A stretch of DNA of 64,000 nt from Ulva prolifera (GCA_023078555.1 CM041203.1:5044538-5108537); one strand, 5' to 3'. Shown: positions 10,305 to 23,472, numbered from the stretch's first letter. Notes: a model not told the origin generated them from the letters alone. Numbers and translations are program-made.

Positions 10305-12197
10305 GGTGCATGCGCGATGCCATTCCACCGTTCATCAAGACGTTGAACAAAGATGCAGCGCTGACGTATAGCAGGCAGGGCCCTTACCTATTAACGCTGC
10401 CCGTAGAAACTCAGTCGCGTATTCTCATGTTCTTGTGCTGGCTTTGTTGCCGAGGCATTGTCGAGGATGGCGTGGGGGATGTGAGAGAGCTTGCGATGCG
10501 ACTCAGAGACTCAGCCGGCGCGGAAGACGTGAGCATGCCGCCTCTCTGCATGGCCCTAATCAAAGCCCTTTCGTCTCAGTCCTTGGTGGAGAATGGTCTA
10601 AGTAAAGCGACCACGGCGGGCCGCAACTCCGACGGTACGTTCAGCTAACAACACATGTGGAATCCCCCGTGTGCTATAGGCAGCGTATCTGACGTGTGTC
10701 AAAACATAAGCAGGTCAAAATCATACCGATAATCCGGGACAATGCACCCTGGCGGATGAAGGCGGCTCTAGAGGTCGAGGATCCATGGCCAGGTGCAGCA
10801 CTGATGCTTGCGACCTCCGACCTGCCAAAGACTGGGCCAGCTCGGGTTGTTTGAACGATATGCCAGCAGAAGCTGGGTCATGTCTATCAGAAGCATTCTT
10901 CAGGGATCCCTCGAGTGTAGTTGAAGTGTTCAGGCCTTGTACCGACACATGCCTGCTGCACATAGTACGCTCCAGCCCTTCCCTGTCATGTGTCCGTCAC
11001 AACATGACTCAGCACTGTGTGATCGTATCCGTTACAGCTCCAAAGCACTTCTGGAGATTCTGCTAGCCATCAATACCAAGTGAACATCGATGTTGCAATT
11101 CGACTGAGCCATTCAAAACAACACATCAAATCAGCAGACCTGCTGTAACGTCCAGAGTTCGCCCAGATCGACGACGACCCCAGTGCAGCTCAGCTTCGTG
11201 TCCATGTCTGCAGGCCCGAAAAGACAGCTCAGAAGCTAAAGGTCTCGTGTGTGACTGGCCGACCCTGCTCCATCGATGCATACTGCTTCCCCACCTCCTA
11301 TCAGACACCTGCTCGGGCTCCACGGTCTTCTCTGCCGCTCTTGCTGCAGCTGCTGCCTCCAATACAGACACCTGTGTCACTGAGCTTCTGGTCCCCTTCC
11401 TACAGCAGCAGCAGATCTCTGCGGACCAAGAGCGGGCAGTGGCACCAGTCCTCCTGTCACTGCCAGCAAAACATGCCACACATCTGTTGTGCACGTTGTG
11501 CAAGGTACTCGCCTGCTCAGGGCCCTTGAAAATGTTACTTGCATGTGGGTCGTATGGTTTGCATGCTTGCAGCTGACCCACAATGACCAACCCAATCCAC
11601 CAGCACCTGAACTCACGCAATCCGTTCCAAGCTCACACACTTACAAGATCGAGCAGTGCGACCTCCATGGGGCCTTTCAAATACAACGGTCCACAGACAA
11701 GTCTTGCATGTTCCTTCTCCCTTCCCTTGCCCAAGCCCGGGTCCAAGGCAGACACACGATCAGGCACTCGAGTATATTCAGATCAGAATATGACATGCTT
11801 ACAGGATCCCGCCACCCTGCGCTCCCCAAGCAAATGCGCCATCATCAGCCAGCTACTCAGCGCCATCACAGCTGCAAGACGCGGCAGCCATGGCATAAGT
11901 CCAGGCGAGGGACCCGGCGAGGCGATCTCTGTTGCACAAACGGTTTCGGCATTCCTGCAGTGTGGCGTCCAGGCATGCCAGCCAGTCCCACAGCCTGGGG
12001 CGCACACAAACGCGCTGTGCGATCTGGCGCAACAGACGGCCCACCTGGCTTGTGAGCTGCAGAAGGATGACGCAGCATCACGTGGGGATGTGAGTGTCAT
12101 TCTGGGGGAGCTGGTGGCTGCAGTGCAGCTTCTGAAGGGGATGAGGAGGAATGCTCTCTTGCGAAGGATACAGGCCTTGCAGAGCAGCACAGGATAG
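10305..12197 (+). CDS. Helical-repeat protein, possibly FANCE-like
   Basis: Four plus-strand exons connect in frame: 10305-10634, 10714-10964, 11214-11504, 11805-12197 (about 420 residues, stop at 12197). The 5' end is open. An ATG lies at 10310, five bases after the acceptor, or coding exons may lie upstream. The protein is rich in Leu/Ala helices (SRILMFLCWLCCRG; ELLVPFLQQQQ; PSKCAIISQLLSAI; LLKGMRRNALLRRIQAL) with a Ser/Gly-rich middle. From memory, the stretch LHRCILLPHLLS...VFSAALAAA and the C-terminal end resemble the helical C-terminal domain of FANCE, the Fanconi anaemia core-complex subunit that binds FANCD2. This is a weak resemblance, and other HEAT-like proteins are equally possible. 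I am fairly sure of the gene and unsure of the function. Confidence 0.55.
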
Positions 12198-12817
12198 CCT
12201 TCTGCCACAATATTTGCGTTGCTGTGCGCTGCAGTCACAGAGTCTGTGGTCCCTGCCAGCAGCAGGCTCAAGCCGTTGTGCCAGCTGATGCAGTTTTGGT
12301 CACATGCGCTGCGGAACCACCTTCGATTTATTCTTGCATGAACAGTATGTGTGTAATTTTATTGACAGAGCAGGACGTACAGCACATTGCCCGCAGTTGG
12401 GATTGACCGGATCTCAAATCATGTTGAGCCTGCATTTGTCGTGAGCATCGGCAGTGCCCGAGTGCAAACCGCTCCAGAGGCTGTTTGCCTATGCATCACA
12501 TCTGAGACTCTGTCGTCACGATCCTGTTGTTCAAACTATAGGTTTAAAACGCTACCTGGTCTTGTGTTACAGCAGAAAGTGATATTGTACAGTGCAATGC
12601 TTGTTGACAAGATTGATGTCCCATGGACAGATCACCAGGCTCCTATGTGCCTGGGTGTTAAACGATGGGTATGTGCACTGTGAAGACGTATCGTCCGTGA
12701 CAGTGACCTACACCATAAGGCTGAGCGGACAGTCGCCACTGGCCTGGACTGTACGGCATGAAACTGGTCCTGCTCAAGCGTTCAGTCCGCTCCTGCCACG
12801 CCACATGCAGCGTTGCT
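12198..12817. other. Convergent intergenic stretch
   Basis: Lies between the 3' end of the plus gene (12197) and the stop codon of the minus gene (12818). It should hold both 3' UTRs. No repeat or convincing extra frame was seen. Confidence 0.5.
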
Positions 12818-13987
12818 TCAGAAACTGTCACTCCACGCCTGCAGAGCGTCCGCCTTGAGGTCTGCAACACGCTGCCGCGTCTGCAGCACAGAGCTTGCAG
12901 GCGCTGCCCCTGGCAGAGCCTGCATGTCTCGGCTCGCCTGCACGTCCGCCTCCACCTCCGCCGCTAGCACCTTCACCGCCTGCACAACACGCCATCGGCC
13001 TGAACAAGCATTCGCCTTGAGCGAGCGATACGCGTGCCACCGCAGCAGTGGAGGTCGCTGCCGAAGTGCACAAACCAGATCACGTGCATGAGGCTGGCCG
13101 CTTGCCTTACTCCAGACGTGAACATGGCCTGTGTGAGCATCGCCTGGAACGCACGATGGCATATGGGAGGCGCTTCAAGCAGCTGAGGTGTTGTGAGAAA
13201 GATCACCGCGGTTCATGATGCCAAGCAAGGCTGCAAAGTGATGGTCAACCACCATGTTACATCCGCCCATCTCTATGCATGCTGGCCTCAGCACAGTCAG
13301 ACTGTACACACCTGCCGCATGCAGAGCAGGGCCCCTCTGCCTCAGCGCACGTGCGCGCCAGCAAGCCGAAAATGATGTTAGGAAAGCACATGGTGGATGG
13401 TGGGAGATGCACCTGGAGCAGCTGCAGCGGAGTCGTGTGCAAGAGGTCCTCCCCTGTGCCTCCTGCCTGGTCCTGAGGAGGGCTGCCGGAGCTGCTCTCG
13501 GAGCTTGGGCTGGCTCTGGGAGGTGAAGTCTCTGCAGCGCCATCACTCTGAGCTGCCTCGTCAACTACAGGGCAACGAGAGCGTGAGGAAGCATATGCGT
13601 TGGTCGACGACTATGGACGCGATTGGCGGCCATGGGTCAAGCTGATGGCCGGCAACCATGGGGCAACGAGCGCGAGACGAAGACAGGCAGAGATTGACAA
13701 TGGTCGCCGTTGGCAGCCGTGGGTCAAGCTGGCGGCGCATCGATGAGCATTCGAGCGGGGGAGCAAGGGTTTACATAAAGGAGAGCCCGCTGCGGAGGTG
13801 TGGCGATGCATCGGCAAGGCTCTTGTCTCTGCGGGGCAGAGGTTCATGCATATGAGGAAGTGGCCCTGTGCAATCGAACAAATCCAACAGATGCCCCGTC
13901 CACAACGTCGTGCACAAGAATGAATCATCTTGACTCAAAGTTCTAGTTATAGCCTTCAGGCAGTGGACGCACGTCCACAGCGCGCCT

Positions 13988-14022
<35 letters not shown>

Positions 14023-15677
14023 GCCGGGCAGTTTTGAATCGAGAGAGCCACTGCCGCCGGAAAGACATCAAGTTCAGGCCAGCAAGGCACAGCAGGCAAG
14101 CGGCCGCACCCAGGGTGGCTGAACCTGCCGGCGAGTCCTGAGGGGCCTGCGGGGGGGGTGTGATCGCATCTTGCAGCAGCACCCGGCGTTCATCCCGGTC
14201 GGCGATCGTCATCAGGAACTCTGCGATTCGCCGCTGCAATCACGCCACCGGTGAGTGCCCCAGCCTACCTGGACATGCATGCTATCACGCCCAGAAAACA
14301 GTTGCCGTGGTTGCATCCGGACACTGCTCTGGGAGGCTGCACATGTGAACATGTGAAGCAGGATGAGCAAGGAACGCACTGCGGCCGTGACGTCTTTCAT
14401 GCGAGCTTCGAGCTCGGCTTGTGGCACTTCAGCCACGTCTGCCCTGCCTGTGATTTCAGCGACCGCGGCGGCCTTGCGTTCTCGCATCGCGGTTCGGAGC
14501 ACGGCCGCCTGCATCAGGATGGCATTTGCAGGCTTCCGCGAGAATCGAGCCAAGAGCAGCAATAGCTGGATCATGCTGACTAGGCTCGCGGAGCAAAGGC
14601 AGTTGCTGTGCAGGGCCTTTGCCCGTATCATTGGTGCGGTGCAGCAATCTGCAGAGACCGACACAATATGGCACGTGGCCATCTCGAAGCACGTTGTACA
14701 CAGTAGGAGGGAGCCATATGTATGTATATCCTTACAAAGGACAGATGCCGGGCATGCCACAGGCCTATGATTACATAGCCATGTTCATAGATGCATTGAC
14801 AACAACTCGGGAATCCAGGACTGTTTGGCTTGCACGTTGACTGATGACCCTACAGCTCAGGCAGGACATTGCAGGCCAGCATATGCGGTGTAGCATCTCA
14901 AGTAGCGAATACATGTGCTCGATCGCGACGTGCAAGTGAGTCAGGCTATTTCAGTGCGGACACAAGCAGCAGCAGCAGAGCACTGATTGTGGATCAGGCG
15001 GAGACCTGATGCAATAATAAGATACAAGTTTCAGAGCGGTTGCTCCACCTCATGAACGAAAGATGTGGCTAAAAGGCTGTTATGTGATCTCCTTCGTGCA
15101 GTTCAATTTGATTCTTTGATGTTGATGTCAGGTCGTACCCGCTCATACAGTGCCACTTCATACTCTGGCTTCCACGATGCCTGCACAGGCCACCGACGAA
15201 AACTCGCCACATCTGTGGGCTCCGGTTCGGCAACTGTTTCTGGTAAGGTACCTGCCTCCCGTGCGTTTGTGGGAACTATGCCCCTCCGCAGACTGACCAG
15301 ACGGCCTGCAAAGTCTGACATCTGTGCCTTCAACTCTGCGTCTGTACAGGCCTCCTCTTCTTGCACGAGCCAATCTAGAAACTTGAGAGAAAATACTTCA
15401 GTGTGTGCGGCTTGATGCTCTAGGAGTTGGGCTGTGCTGTCGTCCACATGCTGCAAGAACACCTCCTGCACAGAAGCTGGCTTGATCCAGTGGCCATGTC
15501 CAGTGGCCAAGTGAAAGATTCACATTGTTTATGTGCTTGAAGCCGCACACGGCTTAGACTTTGGTGACGTACGTTCATGGAGGCCTTTCTTGTTGCACGT
15601 TGGACGTCGACCATCCTTGCGCGAGCATGTCCACGGCACAGAGCCGGTTGAAACGCCTTCACAGGCACAATCTTCAT
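12818..15677 (-). CDS. Probable organelle-targeted protein, unknown function
   Basis: Six minus-strand exons join in frame into about 316 residues: 15677-15573, 15465-15139, 14508-14380, 14233-14125, 13531-13413, 12979-12818. Four of the five intron junctions are phase 0 and one is phase 1, and donor and acceptor phases agree at each. The first 35 residues are rich in Arg, Lys and Ala with almost no acidic residues, and start MKIVPVKAFQPALCRGHARA, like a plastid or mitochondrial transit peptide. The rest is helical and acidic (VFSLKFLDWLVQEEEACTD; RRIAEFLMTIADRDERR), with a C-terminal HTTPLQLLQAVKVLAAEVEA segment. I have a vague memory of a TTP-x-LLQ segment in conserved chloroplast proteins of unknown function, but cannot name one. 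In the alternative reading, exon 14233 runs on unspliced to 13943 through a poly-proline stretch; the phase agreement favours splicing. Confidence 0.65.
13988..14021. repeat. 34-base poly(G) run
   Basis: An uninterrupted G homopolymer on the plus strand. It lies in the predicted intron 13532-14124 of the minus-strand gene, so it is poly(C) in that transcript, about 100 bases from the donor. Its exact length may be a sequencing or assembly artefact. Confidence 0.8.
14732..14762 (+). repeat. Repeat B fragment
   Basis: TTACAAAGGACAGATGCCGG, matching the fragment at 2586. It lies in the 14509-15138 intron, antisense to the gene. Confidence 0.5.
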
Positions 15678-16494
15678 CTCCTAAAAAGATTATAAGGGAG
15701 TTTATTCAAGGTAAAATATGACGATGATCGAATCGCGTTGTCAGATGCTACGCAGTCGCGCAGCTACAGCAGAGGACACACTGCGTCGATTCTGAGCGTG
15801 ATTTGGAAGTGCACGGTCTATTGCTGCCGTTTGATTGTTTGCCTCCCTTCCTCGCAGTCTTGCACTGTATGACATGCAGAGTTCCTGCCTGTTCATGCAT
15901 CGCGCTGCCGTGTGTGCACACCCTCTCTCCGACATGCCACCCGCCTCCCTCAACATCTTCAACAGGCCCGTAGCCCCCCGTACATCGGCACGCTGGGCGA
16001 GGACTTTCATTGCCTTGTCAGCCACATGCACCAAGGAACTCGAGAGAAATTGATTCCTCAGTTACCAGGCAATGGATGCGTCTGGTATGTTCAGGCTGGA
16101 GGAGCTGCTCTATCTAGGAGACAGACTTATGGTTTCACAGCCCTGAAAATTTGGCACTGTGTGGGTATGGCAGAATTCTATCTATATGCCTTCTCCATGT
16201 TGTGGCCCTGTAGCTGCGATGGCGGATGCACATTGCATGCCATTGGTGACGTGACACTTGCTGATCACTTCTCAGCAGACATATGCACAGAGTCAACGTG
16301 TCTCACCAGTTCATACCCACAACAGCAGGGTAGCCACCGGGAGTCTTGTTTCGTTAGTGTAGCTGTCTACCCTTCCTCCCAGAGCTGAGTCTGTGTGCAA
16401 TCTTGTCCGCTGGTGCACCACAATTCTCTGAGCAGGCAGGTACATCTTCAAGCACACCACAAGAAGCACCTGCAGTACTGAGAAGCAGCTGGTG
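15678..16494. other. Between two minus-strand genes
   Basis: Upstream of the 12.8-15.7 kb gene and downstream of the 16.5-20.7 kb gene. One minus-strand frame near 15950-16034 (DKAMKVLAQRADVRGATG) reads like an exon, followed by GTGTGC. It could not be joined to either neighbour, so a missing exon or a small gene is possible. Confidence 0.35.
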
Positions 16495-19400
16495 TCAGCA
16501 TGCATCTACAAAGTGTGCAGCCCTCTTGCCCCAGGTGGGCACCAGTCCGGACCGTCCATCATAATTTACAATCCTCTGACGCTCAAACTCATACAACCAC
16601 TCCGTGGTGATTGCATATCTTCGTTCTGATCTCAGCTGACGTAGCAAAGCAATGCGACAGCACACTGCATGATCCTTCGCTGGAATACCACTACGCCCAA
16701 TTCTGCCTCCTTCACGAGACCCATGACACGAGTACCACACAGCACTGTACAGCAGCAAGCACAGCCACTGCGACCATCATCCACCAGGACAGGAAATAGA
16801 AAATGCACCGGTATCCCTGCTCTATCGAAGCATGGGGGCCGATGACACGTTGCAGCAGCAACTGCAAAAGTGAAAAGGTGGAAATGGAAAGAGAAAGTGT
16901 ATCTGCAATTGGAAACCGCGCTCACGGGCGCAGGCCTAGCTATGCCTGCCCAGTGTAGCAGCTCAGACCACCAAGGCCACTATCATCGGCGACGAGCTGG
17001 TGCGGCATATGAGGGCGCTTCGATGGAGAGATCGAGTACGACGGGGACCCCAACGCCACACACTGCCCCAAACCCCCGAAACGAGGCTCCTGCCTCTGCC
17101 CGGCACCACATCCGTGCTCTCCAGCAACTCTCACCTTCAGTGGCGACCGCCCACCCAGCGCAGGAGGAGAGGTGTGGATCTGGACCTCGGCAGCACTTGG
17201 AGAGCCTGCAGGCTGGAAAGCACTGTTGTACAGCCACACGATGCCAGAGGGGCTGCCTGAGGCTTGTGGCAGCTGCCGGGTGGTAGACGGCAGCGATTCA
17301 GATCGGCAGTTCAGTGTCGCGGGCTTGCTGCTACCAGGCGACTGGAAGCTTGCTGGCAGGCTGCTCTGGCCACTGGCGACCTGCACTCAGTCACAAGATC
17401 AGCGTACGGCCAGTCAAGCAGAAGGCACGGCTTGGCTGTGACTGTCGGCTCTCAACGAGTAGCCTGAGAGACTACGCCTTCAGTTCACGCAGGCTAGGGT
17501 AGCCACAGACTGCAAGACACGTTAAGGGCGCGACAGGTACCGAGTGCATGATGCAAGCGTTTGCAGCAGCGACACATGGCTAGCCACATGAATCAGTTCC
17601 AAGACGCCTCGATACAGACAAGCACCGCAAGGTTGCTATGATTCTGGCGAGACAGGCGGGAGATGCGGCATAGGCCAGGCTCTCACCTTGATGGTGGGAG
17701 ACAGCAGCAGGCCTTCACTGAACAGGCTGCTGCCTGCACTGAATATCTCGATCATCTTGACAGCTGCAGATGAGGGCGCCTCGGTGTGCGGTGGAGGCTG
17801 CAACGATGTCATGGGAGACCCGAGAGTGGAAGGGGGCCCCAGGCTGCTCGGTCCTGGCGACGTGGCCACCTGCAGGAAACATTATCGTGAGCATGGGGCC
17901 ACGCTCGGCCTTTCTTTGGTCACAGGCCATCTAGCTACACATGCGGGTCTTATGCTGGTGCTGTGGTACACCAGCTTCGAGAAAACCAGGTTTTAGCGCA
18001 CTGTGCATCGTTCTGCATCAAGTCATGAACATACCGGATGGATTAGTGGCGGACAATAACTCTCAGGGCTAAGCGTGATGTTGTATGGTACAGCTGCAGC
18101 CATGACGAAATGCAGACAAGGGAAGCGGACCTTCAGGGCAGATATCTCGGATTGCAACAAGCTGCTATGCTGGCGGAGGTCTACGTTGCTCGCTTTCCAG
18201 GCTGCAAGCTCCAAGTCCTGTAGCTCGACCTTTGCCTTCAGAGCGGTCTCCCGGCCTTTGGATGCTTCCAACTGCTGTCGGGTGGCACCAAGTTGCTGCT
18301 TTGTGTCATGCAGCTCCTGTGTAACAGCCTCTGTGTGTGATTGGGCGTCTGCAGCTGCTTTTTGGGCGAGGCTGAGTTGGGCCTGTAGCATGGCATTTTC
18401 AGCCCGGAACTCCGCAAGCGCCATGAGCATGGACGTATGCCGGGCAGCTGCTTCTTTCGCATCGGCTTTGGAGTCGTCCTCCTCCGTGTTGGTGTCTCTG
18501 TCCACACACTCTGGCTGTGACTGGGTGCATGGGAGCAGTGACGGTACTGCAAGGCAGCCTGCAACAACAAGGCTACGAATGTGTACACCGGCATCTGTCA
18601 GCCCAAGACTGGTGATGGACCGGTGTGATTGGTCAACAGGCAATAGACAAGGAAATGAGTATGAGCTCTGTGCACTGGGACGCAAACGGTGCTCAGAGTG
18701 ACTAGCACAGGATTAAGAGAGCTCAGCCGTCCACGAACGAGGAATTGTCACAAGTGATGCTTCAGATGCAAATCACAGCATATTGGGCGGCACGTACCAA
18801 CATCGGATAGGTCTGGCAATGGATCTGCGACAGAGATCTGTGCAATGCCCCACGCTTCATCCACGATGAGGAAAGGGTCTTCAGCTTCATAATGTGGTTC
18901 GTTGTCAATGGAGATCAGGCTGGCCACCACATCTATGTCAGCTTCAGGCTCATCAACTTGATCTGCAAGTGGTGCTGGTGAGGAACACGTGAACTTGCAT
19001 CACTGCACGCCTTACGCGGCAAAATTTTTATCTGACATCATCTGGAACACAACATTGTGGTATTATCGTGCAAGTCTGTGTCACATCCAGGGCGATGGCC
19101 TTGGCTATGCATGCAGTGTGGGGTCGAAGCGAACGTGACATGCAACACGGCTGCACACGCGAAATGATGTTTCATGAGTCCCTCAGCTCGCTCAATTGCT
19201 ACATTCTTTCTGCGTTGAGTGCGCACGTTGTATGGCCATGCCACAGAGAGAACACCAGCCAAAGAAATGTTGCACACCTTCCACGCAGCCACGGGCGTTC
19301 GCTACGTTGCATATCACGTCAGTTTCGTCGTTAGCATGTTCCACTGAATTGTGGCGCCTGAATCTGGCAGCCTCGACACCCGTGCTCTCGTCCATCGCCA

Positions 19401-20675
19401 TCGAGTCTTCGCTGGCAGAGCTCAGCGCCTCTCGAACCCGCAGTGATACAATCCGCTGCGAATCTGCAGAGCAGAAGCACAAAAATATGCGTACAAGCCT
19501 TCAAGGGTATCTACTTCAGGGGTGATGCAGATGTTCAGCTGGTCTGTGGCTACATCCCAGGGCAGTGTCCCCACATGTTGCCCCACGGATGGCCGCGATC
19601 GCAGGTAAACGTAGACCTAACCTACCGCAGACTGTTTCACTCAATATAACGCATGTATGCAAGAAGCAGGTCGTGATATTACCTCGAGCACCTGCCATGC
19701 TAGCCAATGTTGGCCGGTCTTCACCACATGGCACCTTCGATTCCTCAGCAGCGCTCGTTGCATCAGATGGATCAGATGGATCCTTGCAAGCAATCATAGT
19801 AACGTCATCGTCCGATACGTCTGGCACATCCTCATCACACTTTGCCATGTTTGCATCATCACCATCGTCCCGTATGTTGCAAGTGTCAGCCACCTCATTG
19901 CCGTGGTCCAGCTCATTGGGAACAAGATCATGTGTTGCTTCGGGAACGTCCGGTCGCTCGTCTGCTACATCAATACAGTCAGATGCAGGAGCTGCGCAGC
20001 TGGTTTTTCGATCAAGCTCATCAGCTTTGGCCACACCCTGGTCTTCTTCCACAGCCTCTGCACTCCTGCCGCTCAACTTCGCTTCGCCACCGCTGGCATC
20101 TGTGTCCCTGCCTGTCAGATCTGTTGCTTCGGAGGTCGCTGTCGTTTCGGACTGTGTCCCTGAGGCACCTGTTGCTTCAGCAAGCCATTCTGCTGTGGCA
20201 TGTCCGCCCTCCATTAGGGGATCATCTAACATGGGCAGCGGGCGGTCTGGTGGGCCATGCGAAGCCCACTGCACATGGAATTGCTCTAAGCATGCCATCT
20301 GTTCTGGGAAGTTCGACCTGAAACTAGCCCAGTCATCAGTGCCCCATCCCAGACCTTGCACATGAAGTTGATAGTGATAGTAGTAGAGCTCCTGGCTATT
20401 CTCATGCAGAACTGCCCAGTCGGAGTCTTTCCACTGCGCATAGTCGTGCTTTGTGTAAGGGCTGGGTAACCCTGCCTCTGAGGAAGAGCGAGAGGTGCTT
20501 TGCTCAGCTACTGTTGGTTCGTCCCGGCGGCTATGCTTCAAGTCGTTTTCGCCAAGGCTAGCAGCAGAAACCACGTCTGCATCAGGATTCTCGATGCTGT
20601 TTGCTTCCGTGTTGCTGTCGGGATTTTCTGTATCGTCGTCACATGGACGAGTGTGCCTCTTCATCGCCTTGGTCC
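16495..20675 (-). CDS. Acidic Ser/Pro-rich coiled-coil protein
   Basis: Unrecognised. Minus-strand exons that join in frame: 20675-19683, 19463-19278, 18962-18798, 18546-18131, 17869-17687, 17380-17135, 16635-16495. From the ATG at 20664 this gives about 772 residues. The first 330 are rich in Asp, Glu, Ser and Thr, with one ordered-looking island (LYYYHYQLHVQGLGWGTDDW). The 18131-18546 exon encodes a roughly 100-residue heptad coiled coil (AENAMLQAQLSLAQKAAADA). A Ser/Pro-rich segment follows, then a compact basic end (YAITTEWLYEFERQRIVNY). Exon 20675 follows a TGTGTAG acceptor, so more exons may lie upstream. A further short exon between 17134 and 16636 is possible. The layout suggests a scaffold or adaptor, but nothing identifies a partner or compartment. 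Confidence 0.62.
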
Positions 20676-23472
20676 CTACACACATCAGCTCATGAAATGC
20701 GAGGGAAGCGGATGTGTACCGTCCTAGAGTCTTGATTAATCCCCGATACATGACACGGCATGAACAACATATCAAACATCGTGGAGTCTGATGTGGACTC
20801 TGCGTTGATTACTAACACTTGCACTGAGTTCTTCATCCTCATGTGACCAAGCAATGGTACGCACCCGTTTCCTTGAACTTTTGGGAGGCAATTTGCAACC
20901 TGCACAACCATACATGGCATGAGAGTGACACTGTAACATCTGCACGCTGGCAGCCGGAAATCCGCGACGTCGCGACAGCAGATCATGGTGGCAGCCGAGA
21001 GTCGCACAGCCTTCCATACTCCGGCGAGTCCAGACTGTATCTGTCGACAATGGACGCATGGTGACGAGACGCCGCGGAGCCGACGCAAGTTCTCTCGGCC
21101 TGCACACATCGCAAGCTGTATGCCATGCACCACAGGTTGGCGGTCGCATCGCATCCAATTGTGCACCGAAAAAATACAAACACTATGACAAGATGTGGAG
21201 TGTTGCACTGTACGAGGCTGTGGTATCTCGGGCTGACTGCGAACCGACGACTGCTGCGATAGCGATAGCTGCAGGCAACAAGGGCGCGTACACATCAACT
21301 ACGCATATATCACTGCATCGCAGTCTCATGCGATCACTGATATCACTTTATACATGCGCTACTATCAGAATTTTGGCTCAAAGCGTTTCGATGGTGAGCA
21401 CTCGCTGCGGCGTGCGCTTGCGTTGCCTGCAGCAGCTTTGGCGCGGTACGCGGATGCCCCCTGATACGACGCAAAAGAGCGAGCATTTCGACAAACCTGA
21501 TCAGCTTCTGTACTTGTGGGAGAGTTTTTGCTTATTCCAGCTCCGCGGAGTTGCGCAAACATGCTGTGCCACGGCATGGTGCAGGTCGAGCACAAGGCTA
21601 AGCTCTGGGAGACACCGCCTAGTTCCACTGAAAGTCGACACAAAGTGTATCAGATGACTGGCTCTGGTATACGTGGACTAATGTGGCGTTGGCGAAGACG
21701 CGACGTTCTGAATGTTCACAACGAGCGCACACGTACAGGTGTCCACTATCTCGACATAGTCGCTGGACGGCTCCATGAGGTTGTTGAGGCAAGTGAAAGA
21801 TCCAATAGCTGATATGGAACGGTGTACATGTATCAGGAAGAAGGTTGTCTGAAAGCAGCTGGGTACGTGTGCGGTCGCGAAGGCGCGGACGGCACCTGTA
21901 GCTGGATCCCGCAGGCACGCTTTTTGCATCTGAGCGTGCTACTCAGTGTTTGCGCTGCGTATGTGCATTGTATGCATGAGGTGGTGGTGCGATATTTCGC
22001 GATACCTCCACGCGTGAGATGTTGTGGTGTCCAGCCCTCCAGTTGGATCCAAGATCTTGTGCGCACCAGGTACTGCACACCGCAACGCGTACGACATGCA
22101 TAGTGCGAATCAAGCGCGACGCATCGCCATATCTACTGGCGGCTATGGCGGCGCGCACAGCCATGCTTTCTGCGGTGCTACCTCTCTCGGCGATTTGTCC
22201 TCCTGTGACACGTACAGCATCCGCACAACTGACACACAAGCCACGTGAAGCAAGAGACGCAACTTGTGCTCAACATGCGCCCTGCATCGTAGCTCCACCC
22301 TTAAGCAATTGCTTCCACCGCGGCTGGACGTAACGTGCTGCCACATACCGCAACGTTGACAGCCTCAAGCTTACAGCCTCAAGGCTGCCGTGACGCCCCG
22401 CTGTAGCGACATTCCGTCTTCCACGGCGCACATACATCGCAGCTAGACGATAACCAAACATCTTCGACTGCTCTAGTGCTTGCTGTTTCCAGCTCGTCGT
22501 ACCTGCAGCTGCTCTGCACCCCCGTGCTTCGGCTGTCGTGTGCATTGAACGCTCTCCGGGATTGCTCCTGCAGACGCAAGAAGAACCTGCACAGTATCTT
22601 CAGTAGCCCGTCAGGTGCTCTTTGACTCTATGTTGTGAGCCAGGTCCCGCGTACACACATAATCGTGACGCTAGTTCGGATTCCGAATGCGACATGTAAA
22701 TCCACGCTGAGCTGCATCAGTGTCCTAACCGTCCTCGCCAGTTGGAGCATACGTTACGTCACAACTTCTTGTACATATTAGCTGCAATGTGGGCGCTCCA
22801 AGTTGTGAAGAAATCAGCACTCGATGTCTGTAGCTAGCGGGGTAGCATTTGCGAGCGCTGCTCGTCGAACAGCAATGTACATTCCAGCCTGCCCTGCAGT
22901 CATCTGCTTGAGATATAGCTGAGGCTGTTTACACGACTGCGCACTCTTGAATGGTTCGCGGCGCGGCATGCTCCACTTGACAGTAGCGCTGCAGCCTGTT
23001 CCTAGGTCCGCGAATCGCTGAATAGCACATTTCTTCAGTCGTCAAACACTGGCGTGGGTGTATGTTTCACAGGCTTGCACTGCTTCTGCCTGTGTGCGCG
23101 TATCGTCCGGGAAGGTGTAGTGCCTGTGCACAGCTGTGCTGCCTGTCCCGCATTGCCCATCGATCGACATCCCTGCAGCCGTCTCAAGTTGCCACTTACA
23201 TTGCATTACCTGACAAAGAGGCACACGCTCGGTCAGGGACATCCTGCGCAAACATCCACACGCCACGCCCACTGCTCACGATACATCAAGCAGCACAGCA
23301 CTATGCCGCTGGCGATAGCTAGATCGTCCGTACCTAATGACCTCCACAATTGAGCACAGACACTTACGCACAGGCCGTGCTCATTCCCCGCTGCTCCTGT
23401 CTCCTGCATCAGCTCCAATACTACTATAGTACACTAACGGCGCCGGAATTCCGAGAATAATCTGTGTTGCAG
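20676..23472. other. 2.8 kb without a recognisable gene
   Basis: Only short mutually overlapping frames on both strands, none with family motifs or matching splice sites. The left edge may hold 5' exons of the 16.5-20.7 kb gene and the right edge the promoter or first exon of the 23.5 kb ORF. A local duplication (acagcctcaagcttacagcc) occurs near 22362. Confidence 0.45.

Noticed and set aside
13943-14239. ORF ending in a poly-proline run
   Set aside because: The prolines come from the 34-base homopolymer. A phase-compatible donor at 14124 and downstream exons make it more likely intronic.
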